From Acanthosoma haemorrhoidale (lineage: Eukaryota; Arthropoda; Insecta; Hemiptera; Acanthosomatidae), in assembly GCA_930367205.1 (NCBI GenBank), contig OV884011.1, positions 143,651,937 through 143,715,936 on the forward strand: a stretch of 64,000 nucleotides of DNA. Reading direction: 5' to 3'. Positions 1 through 15,435 of this stretch are shown piece after piece. Under the pieces are notes generated by a model, which did not search any database, was not told the origin of the DNA, and saw only the letters and a program-made list of their open reading frames with translations. Both the position numbers and the translations under genes were made by a program. Position 1 is the stretch's first letter; every line of letters starts with the position of its first letter.

Positions 1-3000
1 CACGTTTCTAAATCATTGGCCACTCAATAGTTGAGTGAAAACATTTAATTTATGATTTTGCTATGTTCAAAAGCCAAATAGATAATAATAATGCCTATAA
101 AAGGACGTTTTTATTTATATATTCGTAAAAATAAAGATCTAATTATTCAAAATAAGGACGTAATTCCTTTTATACGATCTCTCGAAACTACGTGAGTAAA
201 TATTTCATACTATGGGATTGATTGAATGAATGTTACAATTTCAAAACTTATATTATTGCACTATTTGGAAATAAAATGAATGGACCAGGTCTTTATAAAT
301 ACAAAGTAGGTGGAGTGTACTACAAATAAATATTCAAAATCTCGTAAAGGATACATCTGTTATCTATTCAGGGATCATGCTTAAATAATTCCACACTTGA
401 ATAATTTCAGGGGCGCTGAATGAAATAAAACTCTCCATCTCCTACTTTTCATTTATTCATTAACACGATCACAATTTAAATGAGTCAACAATGTGAACAA
501 TAACAAATTTTGTTTATTATTCAAGGACTAATCTACTACCAGCAATGAAGTTTAAATTCTGGTAATGTAACCATATTGTTACATTTTTAAATCCGTTCAA
601 TTGAACCCGTTATATATCAAGTTTACAAATTTATGTAATTGCATGGTCTAAAATCTGTAATATCGTATTTCCGATCAGATATTTAACACAATTCAATGAA
701 ATTATCGGAACAAAATTCATTACTTATTAACGTGAAGTTGTGATGATGGTATTCTTAATTATGCCGTTAGGGGTTTCTAAGTTATTGGGAGGGGGTGACA
801 AGTGTGAATATTCTCACAATCCAACAGTTCTCTCAAAATTTTTTTTCTTCAAAATTATCACTGTCAACTATTGGAAACCTCAATGGGAAATGTGCTTCGA
901 TAGTAAAGTCTTACTGAAAATCTTCAGTTTATGCGGTACAAGTCGGTAGTAGACCTCAGCCTCAGTTATATCTTCATGCATTATTCCACATCCGACAGGT
1001 CAACGGAAGCAATATAGTGCTGTTCCAATATGACACCATTTATTTCCATCTTGTATTAAATGAAGTTAATTATTTCCAATCTTTATACCCTTCCCACTCA
1101 CTCTCTCCCTTTCCCACTGATTAATAAATCAGTGTATTGCCAATGTTATTAACAGGTATTGGCAATTTAATCAATTATATATTTTCCATTAAGGTCATAC
1201 CATTAGGAAACGGTACATTGTGGTAAAATATTGCATAATAAAAACAACTTTCAAATCTAATAAAATACTATTGATGGCGTTGGTAACGTTAATACCCACT
1301 CCACGGGGTATGTATCAAAAAATAAAACACCTTCTCCACAGCTTTTTTTTATTTATTAATTAATTATTTATTTTATTTCCACCAGCGTGTTTTCAATGCT
1401 ATTTTCGTGCTTTATCGTAATTCCCGGATGTTACAGCTCGTACATTCAAGCATAGTGAAAAGTAGGTGATATTAAGATAAATTACAATGGGGAACAAAAT
1501 CGTGCGGCATTTGTAGTTGAATAATTTTTTTTTACGTATTTTTGTTTATTTTGATTAATTCCTTTTAATTGACATCCATAATTCTGTTCCTACTGAAAAT
1601 AAAAAATTTTGAATATTTAAAAAAAACTTTTGCAACCTATATTTTTGTTATAAATACTTGCTCTGCGTTTCGGGACACACACTTGTTTTCCTTAACAGGC
1701 TTATTTTTATTTTAATGTAAGAAAATTATGTATTGCCTTCGTTTCAAAAATACGATTCAATTCGGCTAATCTGATATTTTCTCGTATTTAGAAGATTAAA
1801 AATTAACCAGGTTTGACTCTGAAACCCTGCGCCACAAAAATACTGTTTTCCCGTCAAATAATAAAAACCCATATGTTTGTAAAATTGATATCTCATCTGG
1901 CTCATTATAAATTTTTTTCAATATCAAGTTACTAGAAAGCAAATTTAAATACAAGGGGATCATTTCTTTTCTCTATGAATTCTGTAAGAACAATTTTGAA
2001 AAATGGCTCAATCCTTAACCTTGGAAAAAAAAATTAACAAAGCGAGACTCGTTCACATTTATTTTTATGCGTACACTTTGCTGGAATGCGACTGATAATG
2101 TATAACATATCATCACATACTACACTTGCATACACTGCTCAGTCAACAGCTTACTGTTAACTCAAAATTTGCATTAATAGATTTATGTGTTATGTATGCT
2201 GACTAAATATCAAAGTAAATACCGACGTAGAAAAATAATTGTGGGACTAGGTTCTTCCTATTTTTATGTGATTATTTTTACTTTGCAGTTTCCGAACTTA
2301 AATCTGTTACATTGAGAATTTCACAAATACTACGGTTTGAGTAGGACTGCTTTGATAATCCTATAGCGAAATTGGATCGTGGGGTTTGAAATATTGGCTC
2401 AGTCTGGCGATAATCAAGACGGTTGATATAATCCCTTGGACAATGAATACAGATGCAGCTCCTCGAATTGACAGAAAACGGAAGAGGATTAGTTCCATGA
2501 ATATTTAACACTGCGGTTTAGAACTGTGGTCCCCTAAACCCTCCATGTACACGGACTCCACCTTCCTGTCTGGCTTGGGGTCATTCATGTAGTTTTTTTT
2601 TGTAGATGAATTAGAGTCTACTGAAGTTCAAAAACAGAGCAAGTTCTTCTAAAGAAAATAACCTCTTATTATCCTAAGAAACAAACGGAATCATTTTCTG
2701 GTTTTATATTGGCTTAAAAAGAAAATTACTGGAAACCTACTGTGCACACCGTGGTTAAAAGTTGAACCATTGTCAGAGTTTAGCCAAAGCAAATTCATGT
2801 AAAGAAGATCCTCCACTCGCGCAGGCTAACTCAGCCAATAACACTCAATAGGATTGGGTACGAGTCCTACAAGTTATGTTATTCTTTAGCTAACAATTGT
2901 TAATTATTAATTGAAGGATTCAAACCACAAGAAAATAAAATAAATTAACCCTTGAGTCAGTCTCTGACGCCACCCTTTGTATTTGAGTTTTACTTGTTTT

Positions 3001-4444
3001 ATTAATAATATTAGATAATCAAATCAATATTAAAATACACTTAATGTAGAATTTAAAGTGTTTAGCTGAGATCATTTATCGCGTGGATTTCTTAATGAAT
3101 ATATTATTTTATTTGAATATTTCATGTGTTTTATTTCGTTTCTTTACTGCTAAAATAGAATTCAATTTGTATCAACCTAGTTTGAATTGATAGTTAATAA
3201 TAAATTAATCGCAATGATTAAATGTTGAGAGCATTTTATCAATACTACATTAAATTTTTTTTCAATATAACTGGAATTGCGAAAACAACCGGTACGGATT
3301 TGGGGAACTTTAGATATAAAAACACAGCCGTGAATTAATGGTACAACTGCCCTTAAAAAATAACTGTGCTGATTCCATACTGGCAGGTTGCTAAAAAAAT
3401 ATCAAATATTTGCACAGTAGACGAGAGAGTAAATAGCAGGGCGTGTTTACATTTAACGATTGCCTGGCTCTCATTTGGTTTTGTTTTGCAGATTTGCGCG
3501 TTAAAAATCGTTTATATTAACTTCAAACAAGATTTTTGAGAGCAAATATTTACGTGCAGGCATATCACAGCAGGTAGAACATTATACCTGAAATATTTTT
3601 GGTGAGCCCAAAGGGAGAGGCTCAACTTTGAATAGGTAAGTATCTATCTTCATTCGTCATTCCCAGAAATACCCATCCTCATATTTCCGCTAGGATATAT
3701 TCAGAGAATGTTGGCCACACAAAAATGAAACGTGGAAAAACGGAGTAAATAGGCTTTCATTTAAGAGATCAACACATTTTAATCTGTAAATTTTTAATGA
3801 TATTTATTGCCTATGGTGTAATCTTTTTTTTGTCTGAACTTCGATCTGAGAAGGGCAATAAAGGACCACGGAAGTTGTATTTAATTATGTGTTATAGTTT
3901 TAATGATGGTTAAGGGTTTCAATTAAGTAAGTACTACCAAGCAACAGTTGCCGACTGCAGGAGCAAGACATCGCTATCAATAACATTATTCTGAGCACAT
4001 AAGAATGGCAGCATAGCCTAGTAAAATTAATGTCTTGTAGGAAGATGAAAATAAGACGTATTATAAGTTGGTTTTACCAAACTTTAATATGATAATACGA
4101 TTTTAATAGGCTATGGTTGTGGGATCGATTCTTAATAATTAAGATCCTTAATGAAAAAAGCAGTATATAATAATCAATCCCAGTAAAACTGCAGAAGTAC
4201 TATGGTGTGATTGAATTTGGACGGTTCTGATTAAAACAGGGAATCGAAGTTAAAGAAAGCTTAGGCAGATATCTCTAAAGCGTCTAGGCACGATAGAGAA
4301 CCAATTAACCCAAATATCGGACGGCTTACAGAGAGAAGCCCTGATCGAAGAGTCTAACATTGATCTTTGTCAACCGATAAATTATTTCGTTTGTTTGATA
4401 ATATTCCCATTCGGCGGGTGCATCTAATCTCAAAAAGATGCTAT
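1..4444. other. AT-rich non-coding stretch, probably intron or upstream region of the Ig-domain gene
   Basis: I see no convincing exon or RNA gene. A 9-bp perfect inverted repeat (ATTGCCAAT at 1136-1144, ATTGGCAAT at 1158-1166, 13-nt loop) lies near the left end. A strong donor-like GTAAGTAT starts at 3634, but the sequence before it has a stop in the phase-1 frame needed to join the exon at 17404. Because that exon starts with an acceptor, transcription must begin upstream of it. This stretch is therefore probably intron, or 5' flank if the first exon lies further right. Confidence 0.55.
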
Positions 4445-4996
4445 ATTAAAGTTTAAATAAAACAAGGGTCGAATAATTGAAAAAAGTCAATGTTTCTAGT
4501 GTTTATCTACAACTTGTAACATTTTCATTTTACGCGCAGGTCTTTGAAACCTTTGAGGATCAACAATCAACCAGCATATCATCTTTAAACAAGATTCTGT
4601 TACCACTTATTTAAAATCTAGCTTTTTCGTAAAACAAAGAATATATTTTCATTTATCTATGCTATAATTAGTTTTATTTAACCCATGTAGCAACAATAGG
4701 TCCTTCAAGTTTAGGACAGTGGAAAAAGGTATATATGTAGTAAGTTTTTTTTTCTTGAAAATTATAGCATAAATAAATGAAAATATATTCTTTGTTTTAC
4801 GAACAAGCTGGATTTTAAATAAGTGGTAACAGAATCTTGTTTAAAGATGGTATGCTGGTTGATTGTTGATCCTCAAAGGTTTCAAAGACTTGTGCGTAAA
4901 ATAAAAATGTTACAAGTTGTAGATAAACACTAGAAACACTTTTTTTCACTTTGACTTTTTTCAATTATTTGAACTTTGTTTTATTTAAACTTTAAT
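4445..4996. repeat. Long near-perfect inverted repeat (hairpin-forming)
   Basis: The left arm (4445-4669) and right arm (4760-4996) are reverse complements separated by a 90-nt loop (4670-4759). The inner core, 4496-4669 against 4760-4933, aligns without gaps over 174 bp with 7 mismatches (96%). Further out the match continues with a 12-bp indel (extra sequence in the right arm near 4939-4950) and a few substitutions to an ATTAAAG/CTTTAAT end. Six of the seven core mismatches are transitions. In a plus-strand RNA four of them would be G-U wobbles, leaving only three unpaired positions. No target-site duplication or coding frame is evident. It could be a foldback transposon, a recent inverted duplication, or a hairpin-RNA locus giving endo-siRNAs. 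The structure is certain; its role is not. Confidence 0.9.
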
Positions 4997-6450
<1,454 letters not shown>

Positions 6451-9400
6451 GCCCATCGGTGAGTCCGCAGATGGTTGGAATATTTAATTCAGCCAATGAT
6501 CATTTGGAATCAAAGGACAAAAGTCCTTTAACATTACAACATTGCAATATGCTCCTAAGATACATAATATTATTGTTAACTAATAAGTGGTCTGCAGATC
6601 ATCGATCTTCGCATTAGTTATTTTTAATTAAATCAACATCAACTATAACCTGAATTTTGCATGTAAACATTTTTATAAACTATACAACAGAAGTAAAATT
6701 AAATTTTGCATTTGTTTTTTTTTTTTTACGACTTACTTTATCATAGTTACTACTTTCGTGTTGGTGAATATTTACAATAATTAATAATTTTCAGTCAACT
6801 AAGTTTTGGTAATATCGGGACTTGAACCCGTATCGGGCTCTATCTTCTCTCGAATGACGACCTCCCCAATAAGAATTTGTTCACCCTCGCGAAGTTTTGT
6901 ACACTACAGTTACCCTGATGGGCACCGAAGCGGACAGCGGGGGCACGAGTAAAGAATACATTACCGCCATAGATGTGATCAACTGAAAGAATCAGGAATG
7001 TAAACCGTATAATGCTTTTTAGCGGTCAATTCAGGATGCCCAAGAGAAGTGGATGTGTTTTTCGCGTATATTGATTGTGTGTGGTTGTTTTTGCTTGGAT
7101 TTCCTAATGAAGGTATCCACTCTGAAACTGTCAATTGTAACCTTAATTAACCTGTACATAAGTAGCAGAATCCATTAGTTGTCCAAGCTAGGTAAATTGA
7201 ATCCTGCCCTAAAGCCACTTAAGTGTTAAGCTCACCCGCATTGAATTACTATGTATAATCCCTCCTATTCCGTGCCGTTTTGATCTCGATGAAGTATCTC
7301 CTTTGGTATGCCTGATTGTAAATTAGAATTCTTATGCCTCAAATATTTCCCGTTTCCCCCCGTTATTTTACCTAATAACACTAGATGAAATTTTATGATA
7401 AGACAATGTGATTCTTTCTTCGTTTTTCTTAAAATATAAACAAAATGTACGGAGCTGTTGATTTTTTTTAAAGAAAAGGTTTCCCTAAAAATAATTTGTA
7501 ACCGCAACCGTATCCTTATCAGTCAGCTTTTTCATTAAAAATTTTCGTGACCACCTTGGCTATATTTGATACTATAGAAATAACTTAGAATAGAATTTTA
7601 TGGGGTTCTAATTTACCATGAAATAAAAAAAGTTTTTCATGAGTGTCCAAATATAAATTATTGGATTTTAGGATTCTACAGTTTTAAATTAGCACGTAAA
7701 TTTACTTAATTAAATAACTTCGCATGTGCAAAACCCTGGCTACAATCGATACACATATTAACGTGTAGGCAACAGATGAACCAGTCGTTCAAGATCGTTT
7801 GCACAATCTGCCTCTTGAAGGTATCGATAAGCTGCTACAAAGTCATGGACTTTCTATGCTAATTAACTGGCTACACATTTACTACACTTTATACCCCGTA
7901 ACTTTCTATTTCGAATGAAAACAGAGCTGTAAGTGGCAGTCGGGAGAAGGAAATTGAGGGGGGGGTATGGGTCCGAAACCATTTTACAGATTATCACATT
8001 ATTCTGAGAGGGAGAGCTTAGACAAAAAATAATAAACATTAGTGCCAGCGAAGAAACGGGCTATAAAGCAGCAGGCAAACGGCCCGGCAGTATGTAGGAA
8101 AAGTGTAGCGATTAAGGAACTAGTTATCTCGCTGAATAATTTAAGTCTGCACAGCTTTCCCCCCCGCGGTAATACCCTATTTGTTTAATGTAGTGTCACC
8201 TAATTCTGTTTCTGCCTCTTCCTCCTCCGGGAATACCTCCTCCCCCCCCCCCAGCTGCGCAGTTCCTAAGAAAGTATGCCTTCCAGTTATTTATAGATGT
8301 CATTTCCACCCAAATCGCCACCGTCATTAGTAATATCCCCCCCTGCTTTATTACAGTTTGCGGGTAATCTTTATCATCGTCCGGTAGTCAGCAGAAACGT
8401 GTTTTTTTCTACTGCGATGAACATTCATTGACAATTTCACGTGAAAGTGAATCTGTTCCAGATGAAATTAACACATTGGAATTGATGCCTTCTTAGCCAG
8501 TGGTCACTACTAATCACATCACCATCAATAAGTGTAGTGATGTATTTAACAGGGTTTGAGATTAAATACATACAAAAAAATAATTCTTAAAAGCGATATA
8601 TCCCCATAAATCCACGGAAACAACTTCAGTTGATCATTTGGTTTATTTCAGTAGCAGATAATGAGTTTATTTCATGCTAAGACCATAAGACTCCTCCTCT
8701 TCGGGGATGTATAAAGGTCCAAAGCGAATAGAAGAGAAATACTCAAGGATTGAAATGTAACAGCTATCTGCTGGCATTGTTGGCTGTTTAGCCACGGTCT
8801 AAGAAGTGACAGACACGTCAGGAGGACAAGAAGTGGTCTATTGGTCACGGAGGCGTGCAGATCTCCTTCTCGCTACGTGATGGTCGCCAGGGTGCATTGT
8901 TGAACCGATCATGGCGGACAATACCGTCCTAGGCTGGAATTTTTTTCGCTCCAGCCATGGAGGCTGTACCTCCTACATAAGGTGGGGAGTCTAATGTGGT
9001 AAAACTTCTGATAAGAATCATTGCCTCTTTTCTCGTACGCACACAAAGAAAGCTCTACTAAATACATGTATTAATCTTACCGGCTAAGAAATAATTTCTT
9101 TAGAGTATTCGCCAATTGTGAGTAGAAACTAGCCGGCTAATGAGTTTATGAGTATGCTGTAAGATTAGTTTTAGTTCATAGTTATACTTATTGTAAAGAA
9201 AAACGAACGTTTTCGTTGGCTTAAAGGGTCATTCTCAAGTGCTACAACATGAGAAGCATAGAGTCGAGATGTTAATTCCACGCCTGGTACCTTCATTAAT
9301 CCGGGCCGTCGTAGGGTAGCAATCGTGGAGTTAACAGCTCTATTGAGGTGAAAAGAACGTCATTCTCCGTTGTTTTAATTTAATTTATTATTTTATCCGT

Positions 9401-10054
9401 CTATATTTATTAATTATTTTAAGTTTTTTAGTGCGGTGTGTCTTAGCTAGGATAATGTAATTTCAATATTTTAGTCTTTTTCATATTAACCATTTATATT
9501 ATTTTCATTTTGGTTTATATTATGATTTTGGCTATTTATAATATTTTAACTTTTTGTAATTCTATACAACCTGTTTGAATGTAAAATAGCAATGTAGTTT
9601 TATTCTTAAAATAACATTATGATTATATAAGAAGATATAATATATTTGAATATTAGTGATTAAATTTATATGTACTATATTTTTCATTTTGTAATATATG
9701 AGGGATGATGGTTTAAAACAATGAACACGTTTGTGTTTTGTTAACAATAATAACTATGGGGAACCACAAATATATTTTGAATATTGAATTCTATTTTTTC
9801 TTAATCCAATGGGCAGTCTTGGAATCTCTGCCATAAGTTATAATGGCATACAATAAAAGTTGGGAATCATTATTGGCTAAAGTGTGTCAAGAACTGCGAA
9901 TAAAGATGGGCTGCCATGGTTTCATTAGCACAAAGGAGTCACTCATGTGAGGCGATATACTGATTCCACGCATTAAGCTGCCAACTAGTTATATCCTGTG
10001 CTCTGTGAGGAATCCTCTCGGGAGATGACTTAGAATTGAACCTTCACTGACTAG
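6451..10054. other. Non-coding, mostly AT-rich; island at 8690-9000
   Basis: No exon is recognised. A tRNA B-box-like sequence lies on the minus strand at 6817-6828 without a matching A box. A C-run occurs near 8241-8251. The GC-richer island at about 8690-9000 holds a 7-bp inverted repeat (GGCTGGA 8932-8938, TCCAGCC 8950-8956) followed by GGAGG/CCTCC. Nothing else stands out. Confidence 0.45.
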
Positions 10055-10255
10055 ATGCTCCTATATTTGGCCTACCTACTATTCTGGCCCCAACACGGCT
10101 TACCTCTAGGTCTTGTCCTGGCCAGATCAATGTCAGCCTTGGTTAACATGACAGTGGGAGGCTATGTGGTAGATGAAGTGAAGTCTAAAGCTTGGCCAGT
10201 TCATCACCTATTGCACCATCGTTGCCGACATGGCTTTGTATCACCTGCATCCTGA
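10055..10255 (+). other. Short ORF with signal-peptide-like start (doubtful coding)
   Basis: A 66-codon frame starts at ATG 10055. Its first 23 residues are strongly hydrophobic (Leu, Tyr, Phe and Trp rich, then Gly-Leu-Val-Leu-Ala), as in a secretion signal. The remainder resembles no family I know. A GT at 10110-10111 would leave a phase-1 end, as needed to join the exon at 17404, but its match to the donor consensus (GTCTTG) is poor. It could be a chance ORF in a GC-richer island. I keep it only as a weak candidate for the missing signal-peptide exon. Confidence 0.15.
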
Positions 10256-13200
10256 TGTCCCATCATTGGATACCAATTTTTTAATGTAAGATCGTGTATA
10301 AAAATAATTTTAAAATCAACGTGTAAAACGTTTTTAATTATGTGGAGGGCTTAAAGTACTCTAGTATTTCTACCCCAGAAGTACATACCATAAGTAGCAG
10401 CTTGTTACTAAAGCGATTATCGGATCGGATGTTGTCTAACATGAGTGTAGGCATGACATGAGCTCTTGGTGCAATCACACTCGATCTGGAAGCAGCTGCA
10501 GATGTTTTTTGGGATTATTCTGCTAGAGAACAAATAATAAACATGGTAGAAAAAGGGTATTCATTATGGGCCATCGGGATGATATATCGGAACAGAAACT
10601 ATATAAAATATTTTTGATAGGCCACTCTGTTGGTCTGTACTCGGGCGCTATTGATTACTGTAGTAACTGTACTTCCTCTTCAGAAGTCTCACCATTTTTA
10701 ATAACTTTGATATATATATATTTTGCCGATGTCCTCCGATTTTCACCCTACATCGAATCGGGAGAAATTTAGATCCAATGCGAAGGGCCCAGATGGATCG
10801 TTACTGACGCCTAAAGAGACAATTACTACATTTTTCCTTGTTTTTGTTTCCATGGTCTTTAAAATGTATTCTTATATTTGTTTTCATCAGTTAAATATTT
10901 TTGTAAATAGTTTAGTTTTTCTTGTAGGATAACGTGTCTGTTATTCCCTTTTTCTCAACGACTACTATTTCAGAAAAAACCCATTGGCTGAGCCTTAAGA
11001 TTCTCGTGAAATATCATTTCTCGCCTATTCTCTTTTTACAATTCAACTTCTCTGTCTAGGCAAGGTTGGATTTAAGATCCCGCAGTTCCTACTTTAAAAT
11101 AAACTTCATTCTATATTGGGATATATTTAGTATCTTATGAGTTATATTACCTGCAGACATGAGTACTGAGTTCAATACCATCATAATTATATTTATTAAA
11201 TTATAATATTAAACGAAAATTAATGCTAAAGAAGAAAAGTTGGCAAAGTACATGGCCTTGAATGCAACTAATTATTACAGGATCAAATTGTCATGAATTT
11301 GAACCTACTCAGAATCCCTATCGTAAATCTTCCTAAATAAATATAAGCAATTGTAATTGTCTATAATAAACGGAACAATATAAATAACTTTGTTAAATTA
11401 TTGATATGAGTAATTAGCACCTTTCCAATTATATTAAATAAATAGCATATCACTTCATTTGGAGGTAATGCCCACCGAGATAGCTCTTCAACCTTAGTTT
11501 CGGTTTTATAAAGTTCTGTTGTCAAGTTTCCACTAATTTTGACTACGAGACTGAAAGCCGGATCGATGAAGCCGGAAAATGGATCCAGCCATCAGTTTGC
11601 GAGAAATTGTATGCCTTCATATAGTATAAAAATGTCAGGAGAGACCAATTATAAACAAAAAACTTTATGCTAAATGGAATCAATTAAATTTAAAAAAATA
11701 ATAAGTAAGTAAGGTTTTCGAACGGGACTAACTGTTTTTTTCACATTTTTAATGTTAAGGTTTTTTCTCACTACATTAATTCTTAGAGCGTAGCACACAA
11801 CCCTACGCTGATTTCCGGTCATGCTAAATAAAAAAAGAAATATATGAAAAAACTCAGAAAATATGAATTCGAAATCACTCCCAGAGTCCTATATAGAAAA
11901 CATTCCCAAAACGTCATAAAACACTCTCCTTACATAGGAAAGATCTAAGCAGGCCCTTGGGCCCTATGACCGAAAGAGGCTTTTTATCTGAATAATCCAC
12001 CCCCACCCCATGCATCCCTCATTTAAATAAGCCCCTCATAAATATAGCGTTTGGAAGTTTGTGGGCAAGGTTGGATGCCGGCCAGCAGTAAGACATCTGT
12101 GCTCCCACTGTATTCAGATAGGCAGATAATCTCTGCTAATTAACTTCCCCTTAATTATCTCACCTATAATAGCTGTAGCAGACTTAAGGGTAGTTTTAAG
12201 CTACTGACATTTGTTAAATTTTATATGCGTTATAAAATTTCAGGTGACAGTTTCTACAAATTATTCACCATTAATGTAGCAAAAATACTTTAAAAAACAT
12301 TTCCGAAATAAATTCTCTTAAACGACACGTTGGAAAATGTCTTATCACAATCTGTCATTTTCAGAAGTGAAAACGACAACAAATGATTAAATACCACTGT
12401 TAACTGGGTTTCTGTTACTCTGATTTCCGTGTTTGTTTCAAAAAGATTTCTCAATCATAACAACACGCATATGATTGTCTGAGAAGTGGAACTGTTCCCT
12501 CACTATATTTTTCTCTATTAGGCCAAAGGTGTATTTTTATTAATTTGGTCAGAATACTTCGATCTCATCTACGATTACTAGCGAAGTTGTATTTTCAGAA
12601 GTATGAGTAACCAAAAAAAAAAAATTATGAACATAAGATGTTAAGGATCAATATCGAAAAGTTAGGCCAAAGTAAGTGCGTCAATTTTTAAAAATTAAAC
12701 TGCTTTACAGTTTTTACTGAAAATTCTTCATTTTATTTGGGAAGGAGTCTTGTTCAGCTTAAATCGCCTTTCTTATAATAACATAAAGAAATTATTAAAA
12801 CAGGCTTGAAATATATTAAATTCCCGATTTATTGCTCTACTCCTAGCTGCTCTTATTTTTTTATATATTATTGAAATTATTTGTTTGTAGCCGTCCTTTT
12901 TTTTTTTTTTACTTCAGCGTATGGAAAAATCTGGGCATTAAATCTTAAATTACTCCAGTTATGAGAATTGCAAAAATGGCAATTTTTTTTGGGCGTTTAG
13001 TTTTTTTTCATTGGCGTTTCGTTTACCATTATGAAGTTCAAATTAGTGTGAAATTCGTTTACAAATCCCTTATACTCTTACAACTCCCCGCAGATACTTT
13101 GTTAGTCTGCGGGTACTAGTGCCTTAAAGCCCGATGAAACTTGTTGAATGTTTATGTAGAAATCCCCATAAATATAATAATTTGCAAGAAGTGAGAGGAC

Positions 13201-15399
13201 AATATCTCTATATTTGTAGAATTTAGCTGATGTGAATGTTTTTGTAACTGGTATAAGAAATCATTCGAAGCAATTTATTTGCTTGAAACTAATCTGTTGC
13301 CACCCTTGCAGAATAAACTAATATTTATAATATAAGATCAATCGTTATACTGAAATTCAGAAATAATATTTTCAAACCAAAATGGCATCGTCGGTAGAGC
13401 ACGAAAATACCCTCCTTCCCTTAAAAGAAATAAACTTGAAGTTTCCTCTCAAAAGTAGCCCGTTCAAAAAGAAAGCCGACTAATTAGAAGAATATCCCTG
13501 AAAACGCGCAGAGAGCTTACCGATACTCTCTCAACGTAACGGTTAAGATTTTATTGAACTCGCTGGGTTATTAAAGGGGCTGTCTGTTCTCAGAAGGCAT
13601 GGAGTTGATGACGAGTTGGTTGAACTTAGAGCTCTGAATAACGAACCATTGAGTTGCTGTTACAGAAGTCTCTTTAGTGGTCTAGCTTGCTGAGATGCAC
13701 AAGGTATTCCTTGTATAGATTCACTTACTAAGGCTTAATACATGTAATCTTATACATGGGAGAGTACCCCAATAACATAATGCAATCCGCCTATTCAATT
13801 TGGTGAATAAGTTTGTGTTTATCCCAATCTGAAGACCCCGTTAAAAATTTATCATTTTCATCAAGTGAATAAAAATCGAAATTGGTCAACACACTTCTTA
13901 CATAATTTCTCAAATGTATTTAAGGCTCACATCGACCGGTGAATTAGCTTCCAGTTCTTCCAAAACTGCATTTTCCCCTTTAGCCAGAGGGTGATGACAA
14001 CAGGTCTTGTGTTTGGTAGAGCCATTTATTTATTTTTACTAAACAAGGTAACAATCAATGAATGAGAATGAAAAGTAAAGTTGTAGCCAGATTTGGTAGA
14101 CTAAATACAAATGTAACAACAACAATCCAAGGTTCTGGGATTTCTTTGGGTAGAGGAGGCAAGAAAGAAGATAAATAAAATTTCCATAAATTTTGTCAAC
14201 TAATGGCTATTACCTAGCTCTGAATAGCAGCCTAGATCACGTTGTAGGTACTATTGGTTTTGATTCTTTCATGTTCGTTAATCAGGTGTTTTATAAGGTA
14301 ACGAGTAATTTCTCCTGTGGAACTTCTAAAATATCCTTCAGCAGTTGGCCTCTCAAAAAATACAATGTGTATTGACTAATTGGTGCCTTTTAAACTGGTT
14401 TATTACCAAAAAAATACTTTTTTTTTAAATAATCTTTAAACAATATTGACGCAGTGTTTGGGCTCTCGTGCCCTCTCTCTCTCTTTTGCATCAAACCAAA
14501 ACGGTTGGAGATACAGGTGGGGGGAGCTCCTCTGCTTCCGGTCCTTCCTCTTGCTTGCTTGCTAAGGAAATCAATCACTTTGGGAGTGGTGGGGGCTAGT
14601 TGGTAGGCTACGTACGTATATATTGCATGAACGGATTTGTACAGGAATTAATGAATGCATTCTTACATCCCAAGTAGTTATAAGCAAATTGAAACTTTTT
14701 AACAAAGATCTTCAATTCGTTATGGGAGGAGAGGAAAACATATTATCATTTATTATTTATTCTAAGTTAATAAATATCCCCCATCTACTAGAAACTAAAT
14801 TGGAGAGGAGTTAAATATTCCTCGAGTGAAAATAAAAATAAACCATTCTCAGTAATGCCATTTAAATGTGTTACGTCATAAATTAGTTATTTTAGAATAC
14901 TGGTTTTTAAAGAGTTAATTATTTTTTTTATTTTTTAGTTCCATATTTTGTTTTCTCAGTAACTTCCCGTTGTTGGAGGTTTTAAAATTCAGTGGGGTGA
15001 TGAAAGAATTAAAAGGGAAATTGAGTTATAAAAAATTGAAAAGACTCGATTGACATTCATTAGGGAAATTTGAAAAGCCTGTTCTTGATTTTGTCTTTTC
15101 ATTAGTCACGCCATTTATTTGGGTCATTTTATACTCGTTTCTTCTTGGAAATCGCTTTGCATTTATTAAGCTAAGAATAGTGATCATCACTATACAAATG
15201 TGTACAATTATTCATGTGTGATAAATACTTTTACACAACAATTATTATACAATGAAACTTTTTCACCAACTTAGACTTTTTAATCTTTATTTCAGTTAAT
15301 ACGTTGTTTTTTTTACAAATTTTATAAAAGAATATTTAAAATTCATAAAAAATTAACGTTGTGATATATTCTCGGCTTGAGCCTGTGATAAATAGTTGT
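10256..15399. other. Non-coding; GC-richer, homeodomain-site-rich island at 11930-12190
   Basis: No exon or RNA gene is recognised. The segment 11930-12190 is less AT-rich than its surroundings and carries several TAATTA/TTAATTA cores, CCATGCAT and CATAAATA, typical homeodomain and octamer-like words. A second GC-richer stretch lies at about 13490-13720. The rest is AT-rich with short homopolymers. Confidence 0.4.
15385..15399. repeat. Possible left target-site duplication of the older LINE
   Basis: The 15 bases GTGATAAATAGTTGT match 13 of 15 bases at 17008-17022. They bracket the decayed reverse transcriptase as a diverged target-site duplication would. With two mismatches and no clear poly(A) tail this is only a suggestion. 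Confidence 0.3.
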
Positions 15400-15435
15400 T
15401 ACTAGTCAAAAGAACTACAGAAATGTTACTACACT

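Noticed and set aside
2821..2867. tRNA-like B box GGTACGAGTCC with a loosely A-box-like word upstream
   Set aside because: No acceptor, D or anticodon stems can be formed.
3560..3641. Possible upstream exon ending at a strong donor (ATAG before GTAAGTAT at 3634)
   Set aside because: The phase-1 frame needed to join the exon at 17404 has a TGA just before the donor, and no signal-peptide-like sequence precedes it.
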